This document shows, piece after piece, positions 56,961 through 64,000 of a stretch of DNA of 64,000 nucleotides; the stretch's first letter is position 1, and every line of letters begins with the position of its first letter. The stretch lies in assembly GCF_011397635.1 (NCBI RefSeq), contig NC_064753.1:42714322-42778321 (forward strand). Direction: 5' to 3'. The notes under the pieces were generated by a model that made no database searches, was not told the origin of the DNA, and saw nothing but the letters and a program-made list of their open reading frames with translations. The translations under genes and the position numbers were made by a program. This stretch comes from Epinephelus fuscoguttatus. Taxonomy: Eukaryota; Chordata; Actinopteri; Perciformes; Serranidae.

Positions 56961-57829
56961 GAGTACATTACTGCAAATGAAAACAATGAAAGGAAACAGT
57001 CAGAAGTATGACGTGTTGCTTATAATGATCCAGTAGAGAAAGAAATACTGAAATCTTTAACTTTAGTAAAATAAATAAATAAAGCAATACCACCGTGTGG
57101 AAATACTCTTTTAGGGACTGTCCTTTACTTGTCAAAGGGTAGGGGTGGGCTGGATTATTATTATTATAATTATTATTATTTACCTTCCCCACAGCTACAA
57201 ATATTTTTCTTTGAGTCTCCCTGAGTGAGTAGTGTAAAAATGCACGACGCTCCCTCCACCATAAAGAAGAAGTTATTAGATATTTAAAACCTTGGGGAGC
57301 GAGGGGGAAGAAGCTAACATGGGGTAAACTGCTAACATGTGCTGTGTCTCAAATCGCGTACTTCTGTACTTACACTTAATATACTGAGTGCATAAGTGCG
57401 TTCACACTGAGAAGTATGGAAAAATGCAGTGCACTGTGAGCACCCGGATGGTGCACTCGAAACGGTCAAGAAGTTGAGTGTGGAACTGTGGACACTTCGC
57501 GCCCTCAATGGTCGCCATCTTGGTTACGTAGCGAAAGGGGAGGGACCACTTTTCAAACTGGAAATAGCAGCTGAAGACTGTGCGACCGTGAACATTGTAG
57601 CATTGTACAAATTCATGTGTTTTTTGCACTAAGCACCACTATACTTTTGTTGGATATAAGCCAGCAGTATGTGTGTTGGGTCAATTTAGCAGTGTGTAAT
57701 GATTTGGTACCGCGAATGCTAATGCTAGTGCTGCCATAAGGTCTGTGGTTAACACAAGCTTAAGAGACTTTCATGTTTTATTCTACGACATAAAATTAGT
57801 CAACCCACTGTCTCGCAGGTTAACTCTTA

Positions 57830-58085
57830 TTGCAGCGGTGCCTGGACAGCATGACGTGTGTGGTTGTGCTGCTGCCGTGGTCCTGCCAGATGCCTCCTGC
57901 TGCTGCTGCCATCATTAGTCATTAGTCATACTTCTACTGTTATTATACACATATGACTATTGTCACACATGTATACTGCCAGATATTAATACATACTTTC
58001 AACATATTGTACCGCAGTAACCAGAACTATAACTATATTATTACTTTCAACAATGTTGTTGTAAGCTACTGTCATTACCTGCGTC

Positions 58086-58117
<32 letters not shown>

Positions 58118-58400
58118 ATTGTGTCATACGGATTACTGTTAATTTATTATGCTGATCTGTTCTGTACGACATCTATTGCACGTCTGTCCGTCCTGGAAGA
58201 GGGATCCCTCCTCAGTTGCTCTTCCTGAGGTTTCTACCGGTTTTTTTTTCCCCCATTAAAGGGTTTTTTGGGGAGTTTTTCCTTATCCGTTGTCAGGGTC
58301 CTAAGGACAGAGGGATGTTGTATGCTGTAAAGCCCTGTGAGGCAAATTGTGATTTGTGATATTGGGCTTTATAAATAAAATTGATTGATTAATTGAGTAA
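57830..58400 (+). mobile_element. Non-LTR retrotransposon 3' end
   Basis: Ends with GGGATCCCTCCTCAGTTGCT, GAGGTTTCTACC, a T-rich stretch, GGAGTTTTTCCTTATC, TGTAAAGCCCTGTGAGGCAA and TTTATAAATAAAATTGATTG plus a GATT tail. This 3' end is very common in teleosts. An internal (CT)n lies at 58083-58110. The 5' boundary is approximate. Confidence 0.7.
58083..58110. repeat. (CT)n microsatellite
   Basis: About 13 CT units. Confidence 0.9.
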
Positions 58401-58580
58401 ATATCCGACTTGTGAACTTCGAAGCTTTGATGAGTCTTAAAAAAGGTGATTGCTAACAAACAGCTAAATGAGACTTCAGAATGTCATCATGCCGAGCCGA
58501 GCCAAACACAGCTTTACAGTCTTGTTATGGTGGTAACATTAGGTCAACTTCAGCTTTTTATTTCTGGTGTTTGCATTGAA

Positions 58581-59422
58581 GCTATCACAGGGCTGACACA
58601 TAGAGACAGACAACCATTCACACTCACATTCACACTTATGGTCAATTTAGGGTCACTGATTAACCCTTTGAACCCTGAGCAAATTGGCTTAATTTCTTTA
58701 GAAAAACAAGGGAAGAAGGCAATGACCAACAAAAGAAGAAAAGACCCCAAAAATGTGCAAGAAATTAGTAAAAAGAGAGAATTAAAAACAAATAAAAAAA
58801 AAGTTTTTAAAAAAAACACACAAACAAGGAAATAGTGCTAAAAAACCATAATAATTCTGTAATATAATTTTAAATTATAATAATAAAACATTTCCCTAGT
58901 TTTTTATTTTTCTCATTTTTTAAAATAATTTTCTAAATGTATTTATTTTGCTGTTTGTAGAACATTTCTTACCAAGCTGCTCATTGATTTGACCCCCCAA
59001 AAAGAAGAAATTACCTCAACAATTTGCAAGAAATAAGTAAAAAGAGAAAATTAAAAACAAGAAAATCATTTATAAAAAAAGGTTTTGTTTTAAAAAACAA
59101 ACAAGGAAATAGTCCTGAAAAAATATAAAAAATTATGTAACCTAATTTTAAAATGTAATAATAATACCTTTTCCCTAGCATATATATTTTTTTTCCCTAA
59201 AAAAAAAAATAATTCTAAATCTACTGTATTAATTCTGTTTTTGCAACTTGTGCATGTCTTCTGCATGTCTTTGGACTGTGGGAGGAAGCCGGAGTACCCG
59301 GAGAAAGCCACTGGGAGAACATGCAAACTCCTCAGAGAAGGGCTCCCCCACCCAGGGGTTCGAACCAGGAACCCTCTTGCTGTGAGGCGACAGTGCTAAC
59401 CACTGCAACACCGTGCTGCCCA
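58581..59422 (+). repeat. Teleost interspersed repeat (copy 3) split by an A-rich insertion
   Basis: 58581-58665 (CTATCACAGGGCTGACACAT ... CACTGATTAACC) and 59261-59422 (TGCATGTCTTTGGACTGTGG ... GCTAACCACTGCAACACCG) are the two parts of the 4161-4550 repeat. The 595 bases between are an A-rich tandem duplication: GCAAGAAAT.AGTAAAAAGAG occurs at 58757 and 59026, a 269-base offset. Confidence 0.75.
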
Positions 59423-60614
59423 ATAATCCAAAATCCTATGCAAACAATGTCAAAGATGTAGACTACAAAATATTAAAAATAAATTTATAAATAAATGTAT
59501 TGTAGGAATAAAGTTCCCATCTTTAACCTTATATCTGCTGTGCACTAACATTTGAAGTACTCTGTGAATTATAGAGGGATACTACATGCAAAGTTTAATA
59601 TATGTTATATATTTAATTACACAAAGAGAATCACAGAGTCTGCTCAGTATTTTAACCGCATGCGGCTGTGTGATGTGATTTTGATTGCTTGATTACCTCA
59701 ATAACTGTTCCGAGGCACCTGTTCCTGATAAATCTTCTTCTTGCCCTGCAGTAACAGCTACTTGAACATGACTCTTATTTGCAATAATGTGGGGACAATT
59801 TAATTTAAGAAACCATTACATTTGCTGCAATTGCCTTGCTCACCTTTCGGTGTATGTGCCTGTATTAAAAACGATACTTCAACCCTCAGGCTTCAGCAGT
59901 ATAATCCTACCTTCGCTTAACTCTATTACCAACCTTGTAGGTCTGTTTTACTGACGTATAGTATTTAATATAATCTCACAGCTGTTATTAGTACTAAATA
60001 CAAGGCATTGATTATTACCTGGATCATTTCAAAGAGCTTTACATATTTCCGTGTGTGAAAACCTTCCTTTAGCAAACAATTTCCACCCTGAAGGCAAAAA
60101 TAAACAAAGGCCTACATCAGTGCGGTTAGGATGCTTTAACTATGTAATCTCTTCTCTGTTTCTTTGTTTGCACTTCTTCTATTTTGCCAGAATGTCAGGT
60201 TTGTTAAGTTTGTGGAGGTTGTAGGCCTGTGGTTTACATCTTTGACATTGTTTGCAGCACTTAGGAGCACTTAATAAGCAGTACATTGGAAATTAAACTT
60301 AATGAAACTAGTTTTTCTTGTCTTTTAGCACTTTGCAGGATACTGCATACTTTCTTTCACACACTGTGACACTCATGAACATTTAAATCAGCCATGTGAG
60401 GTAAAAAATATAAGAATCATCTTACTGTACATCAATGGTGGAAAATAACTAAGTACATTAACTCAAGTGATGTACTTTAGTACAATTTTATGTTAGTTTA
60501 TACCTCTATTTAATTATATTTCAGACGGAAATACTGTACATTTACCCTGCCACACAGATTCACATTATTAATACAAAATATAGATCAGCTAGTAAATTGT
60601 GATGTGCTGTTATA

Positions 60615-61526
60615 CACTGCTCAAAAAAAACTGAGCGAACACTTAATGGTCGCAGTCTAACAACTTCAGAGATATCAATCTGTCCATTTAGGAAGCACAA
60701 GTGATTGTGAATCAGTTTCAGCTGCTTTGGTGCAAATCAAAGTGACAACAGGTGCAATGGAGAGGCAAAAGCAAGACAAGCCCCAAAAAGGGAATGGTTT
60801 TACATGTGGTGTCCACAGACAGTTGCTCTCTCCTTATCCTTCCTGACTGATTCTTCTCTAGTTTTGTGTTCTGTTAGTGTCCTTGTCACTACTGGTAGCA
60901 TGAGGCGGTACCTGCAGCCCAATCAGGTTGCACAGGTAGTCCAACTCCTCCAGGATGGCACAAGAAGGTTTGCTGGACCTACCAGCACAGTCTCAAGAGC
61001 ATGGAGGAGATACCAGGAGACCAGCCGTTGCACAAGTAGAGCTGGACAGGGTCGTAGAAGGGCATCAACCCAGCAGCAGGACCGGTATCTGCTCCTTTGT
61101 GTGAGGAGGAACAGGAGGAGCACTGCCAGAGCCCTACAAAATGACCTCCAGCAGGCTACTGGTGTGCATGTTTCTGACCATGCTGTCAGAAACAGACTCC
61201 ATGAGGGTGGCATGAGGGCCCCACATCCTCCAGTGGGACCTGTGCTCACATCCCAGCACTGTGCTGCTCGACTGGCATTCGCCAGAGAATGGCAGAATTG
61301 GCAGGTCCGCCGCTGGCGCCCTGTTCTCTTCACAGATGAGAGCAGGTTCACACTGAGCACATGTGACAGGCGTGAAAGAGTCTGGAGACACCGTGGTGAA
61401 TGTTATGCTGCCTGTAACATCATTCAGCATGAGCAGGTTGGTGGTGGGTCTCCTCTGACCGTTGTTATGTCATTTTGTTCTCAACAAATTATACAATGTA
61501 AATCAGTGAAGATTTTCAACTTGTTC
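60615..61526 (+). mobile_element. Tc1/mariner element, truncated
   Basis: Begins after a TA with CACTGCTCAAAAAAAACTGAG, a known type of fish Tc1 inverted repeat end. It carries a transposase remnant from 60900 and ends around AATCAGTGAAGATTTTCAAC. The matching right inverted repeat is missing, so the element is cut at its 3' side. Confidence 0.8.
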
Positions 61527-61556
61527 CTTTATTTTTTAAGCTACACTACAGTATAA
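60900..61556 (+). pseudogene. Tc1-like transposase, N-terminal part only
   Basis: [20 protein letters not shown], an HTH remnant with a short in-frame deletion before [13 protein letters not shown], a GRRR AT-hook-like motif, [20 protein letters not shown], and the first catalytic aspartate in [14 protein letters not shown]. The usual sequence continues from QHEQVGGGS into the second catalytic Asp and the Glu; here it is replaced by unrelated residues. Only one catalytic residue remains, so the protein would be inactive. Confidence 0.9.
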
Positions 61557-61908
61557 AAAGTAATTTAAAATAGCTTTGCCTCTACTAGCTGCAACATTAA
61601 AGTGATACATGCATAAATGGGCCATTCTGCATGATGACAACTTTTACTTTGGGTACTTAAAGTATATAGTGATGCTAATACTTTTGTTCTTTTGCTTAAG
61701 TAATAGGTCTGTGTTGGTGGTGTCATCTTATGGATAGGAAAACCAGATAATGACTCATATTTTACCGAGGATTATTCACACATGCTCACCCCCGAGGTCA
61801 ATGTAAGAACACACCACAACAGGATCTCAGGCTGTAAGTTAACAATCGGAGTGCTTCCTCCACCACTGTTTAATATATGCACACCGTGACGGCCTCAGGG
61901 CCTCTGGC

Positions 61909-61946
<38 letters not shown>

Positions 61947-62459
61947 GTGTTTCGTGTTTCAGTGTTGCAGGTTCCTGGTCAGGCAGAGCTGGAGGCAGCT
62001 GGCTATTGTCTACAGGTTACATAAGACCTGCTTAGTTAGTTGCCTGTTGTTTTCTCTGCCAGTCACAGCCATTGAATTTCTCTTTTTTTGTTACCTCTGT
62101 TGAATAAAAGCTCCTAACCTTTCCATGTGTTTCCCCTGTTTAGTATAGCCTTTGAGCTGGACCATGCCAAAATCTATCCAGTCTTGTAAATAGAGTAACT
62201 ACCTTTTTAATAGCCTTCAATTTAAAAAAAATCCAACCAATATTTATAATGGCAAGATCATATAGCCCTGGTTTTCAAATACACCATAAAAACATTTGAC
62301 AAGAGCAAAACGTTTTTTGGCACTATAAGCACCCGGCCGTGTCAGACATCTTGTGTGCTAGTAAGCAAGAGAGGAAACTATCATTCTCTCTTTGTTTAAA
62401 CAGTAAAAACAGTTCATATTTTTAGCCACACTGGAGGCATGACTTTAGGGATAATTTGT
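61527..62459. other. Intergenic, no gene recognised
   Basis: AT-rich sequence with a (GT)n microsatellite. No exon signals or family matches. Confidence 0.65.
61912..61945. repeat. (GT)n microsatellite
   Basis: About 17 GT units. Confidence 0.95.
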
Positions 62460-63240
62460 CAGTCGTTAGTTGGTTCACTACTTTGGTTCAGACTGAAATA
62501 TCTCAACAACCGCTGGATTGATTGCTGTGAAAGTTTGGTTCAGACATTCATGTTCTCCAGGAAATGAATCCTGGTGATCTCCTGACTTTTCTTCTAGTGC
62601 CACCGGCATGTCACAGTTTTACAAGAGGGATTATCACAAAATATATTCATGGTTCCCTGATGTATCCGGGTCACAGGTTCCCTGACTTTCCTCCAGCATT
62701 GTAATGTTCACATTTGTGGTTTTGAGTGAAATGTCTCAAGTTTTGGATGAAATGTCATTAAAAAAAATTTTTTAAGATATTTTTTGGGGCATTTTCACCT
62801 TTAACGGATAGGACAGACAAGTGTCGTGTACAAGGCGCCCCATGTACAAGGCTGTTGCCGCTGCGGCAACAGCCTTGTACATGGGGTGCCTGCTCTACCA
62901 CTAAGCCACCGACGCCCCAAATGTCATTAAATTTAGTGCAAACACCTGTGTTCCCCCTCAGTCTGAATTTTATTGCTGTCATCCCTTAACTTTTCATCTG
63001 GCGCCATCATCAGGTCAAAATTACAATCTATCGAACTGTGTTTGTTTTTTGTTTTTTTTTTGTAATGACCCTCCCATGAGCCTCATCTGTATTGTGTTTT
63101 GTGCTTCTTAGTAAACGTCTATATGCTAACACACTAATATAAGATGGTGAACATGGCAAACATTACAGCTGCTTAATATAAACATGTTAGCATTGTCATT
63201 GTTATTATGTTAGCATGCTAATGTTAGCATTCCGTTCAAA
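62460..63240. repeat. Unclassified fish repeat region interrupted by a SINE
   Basis: GAAATATCTCAACAACCGCTGGATTG ... and the right-end TTAGCATGCTAATGTTAGCA are words common in percomorph repeats. The unit is interrupted at 62763-62918 by a SINE in minus orientation. Confidence 0.5.
62763..62918 (-). mobile_element. Rearranged tRNA-derived SINE containing a 49-bp palindrome
   Basis: Read on the minus strand: GTCGGTGGCTTAGTGGTAGA (A-box region), GCAGGCACCCCATGTACAAG, then an inverted copy of its last 24 bases, then ACACTTGTCTGTCCTATC and an A-rich tail. The arms 62838-62861 and 62863-62886 pair perfectly around one T. The flanks AAATGTCATTAAA (left about 62750, right about 62919) look like the target duplication. 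The B box and GTGGCCCTTT body of the family are missing. Confidence 0.8.
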
Positions 63241-63346
63241 CCAGTGCCCAGTCTACAGCAGTGGTCACCAACCTTTTTCCTTAAAGTTCCTCTTTTCTAT
63301 CATTAAGTAAACCAGTGGTTTTCAAATGTTTTGACATGCCTGTATT

Positions 63347-63604
63347 TATATCTGTGCACAATCGCTTCTATAACGTGTGTTATCACTCTTATCACGACAT
63401 AAGACAATAAAAATAAGAAAAAATAAGACGGGTAGCTTTCATGATACTGTCTACTGACATTTTTTCTTTTCTTTTCTTTTGATGGTAGGTCATCTTCGGT
63501 GATGCTTGGTTGTAATTTGCTCTGTACAATAAAGCAATCGGTTGTCCCACACACAACTTTCTCCTTTTAAATGTTATCATCCCTCACACTGGCTGCTAAT
63601 TAGA
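63347..63604 (+). repeat. Unclassified interspersed repeat, copy 2
   Basis: Homologous in order to 25385-25640, with an extra AAAATAAGA unit and a CTTTT run at about 63465-63480. Confidence 0.75.
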
Positions 63605-64000
63605 GTTGTACCAATGTCGATACCAGTATCGAAAATGCCTCCGATACTGCCTAAAATGTGGTGTTGGGTATCGGCGAGTACAGCCTATGACCAATCCGAT
63701 ACCACGTAATGCCTCATGTCATTACGCATACGCACACTACAGGCAAACAAAACGGAAACAGAGCGGAGTTTAAAAAGCATTCTACTGTAGCCTTTAAAAT
63801 GTCTTTTTTACCAAATTGTGTGGCTGCACTTTAACCTGTGTATTGACCTGTGTCAACACTGGATAATAATAATAATAATAAAAAAAAGTTTTATGGCATT
63901 CATTCTACTATTATGTTTTATTTATTTATTCATTTCTTAATATTTTACATAGAGTTTTAGGAGTTGAGAACAACTCATATCAACAATTCATATCCCATCC
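63605..64000. mobile_element. Probable hAT-like element, left part, to the window edge
   Basis: AGAGTTGTACCAATGTCGAT, ACCAGTATCG, TGCCTCCGATACTGCC and GGGTATCGGCGAGTAC are typical of fish hAT-like elements that start TAGGGTTGTACCGATACC. No right end is seen in the window, so the extent is uncertain. Confidence 0.5.

Larger units (their letters stand above)
56961..60614. other. Intergenic region right of taldo1
   Basis: No gene recognised. Contains a copy of the TTAGGGACTGT element end (about 57108-57260), a LINE 3' end (57830-58400), and an interrupted repeat (58581-59422). 59430-60610 holds nothing recognised. Confidence 0.7.

Noticed and set aside
60923..61360. 145-codon minus frame
   Set aside because: Antisense shadow of the Tc1 transposase remnant.

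Overview
The window is vertebrate, almost certainly ray-finned fish, nuclear DNA. Coding sequence is split into short exons with GT-AG introns. CpG-rich promoter stretches sit in an AT-rich background. Most of the rest is fish-type interspersed repeats: tRNA-derived SINEs, L2/CR1-group LINE tails, hAT-like short elements with 8-bp target duplications, a broken Tc1/mariner transposase and many microsatellites. The repeat mix resembles a percomorph teleost, but this is inferred from the sequence alone.

Three protein-coding genes are supported, all on the minus strand. (1) At the left edge are the first two coding exons of a SIN3A-type corepressor (346-1137). The gene continues beyond base 1, with a CpG-rich promoter and a probable non-coding first exon near 5600-7130. 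(2) From 24104 down to 10450 a complete 14-exon gene can be joined in frame. It encodes a 760-residue secreted or membrane-anchored ZP (zona pellucida) domain protein: signal peptide, Cys-rich N-terminal modules, ZP-N, a linker with an RVRR site and a repeated Ser/Thr/Asn sequence, ZP-C, an Ala/Thr stalk, and a hydrophobic C-terminus with no cytoplasmic tail, as in GPI-anchored proteins. I cannot give it a gene name. (3) From 56808 down to 30854 lies a complete 8-exon transaldolase gene, taldo1 (338 residues), with its promoter near 56700-56950 and a polyadenylation signal near 30375.

All junction phases in genes 2 and 3 agree, which is the main support for the exon models. An exon-like 119-codon open frame (29954-30309) just downstream of taldo1 is the only other coding candidate; it is unassigned.

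The remaining sequence is intronic or intergenic. The notable non-coding structures are: a SINE copy converted into a near-perfect 49-bp palindrome (62838-62886), a 22-bp-arm perfect hairpin (10730-10781), a 620-bp array of mixed triplets that creates long spurious open frames on both strands (31018-31640), two hAT-like elements with clear 8-bp target duplications (7415-7732 and 44886-45924), a 590-bp tandem duplication in taldo1 intron 1 (54540-55775), and a 1.4-kb repeat with internally repeated halves (49452-50842). The three genes show no evidence of acting together: one is a nuclear corepressor, one a cell-surface or extracellular protein, one a cytosolic pentose phosphate enzyme. No clearly new system was found.
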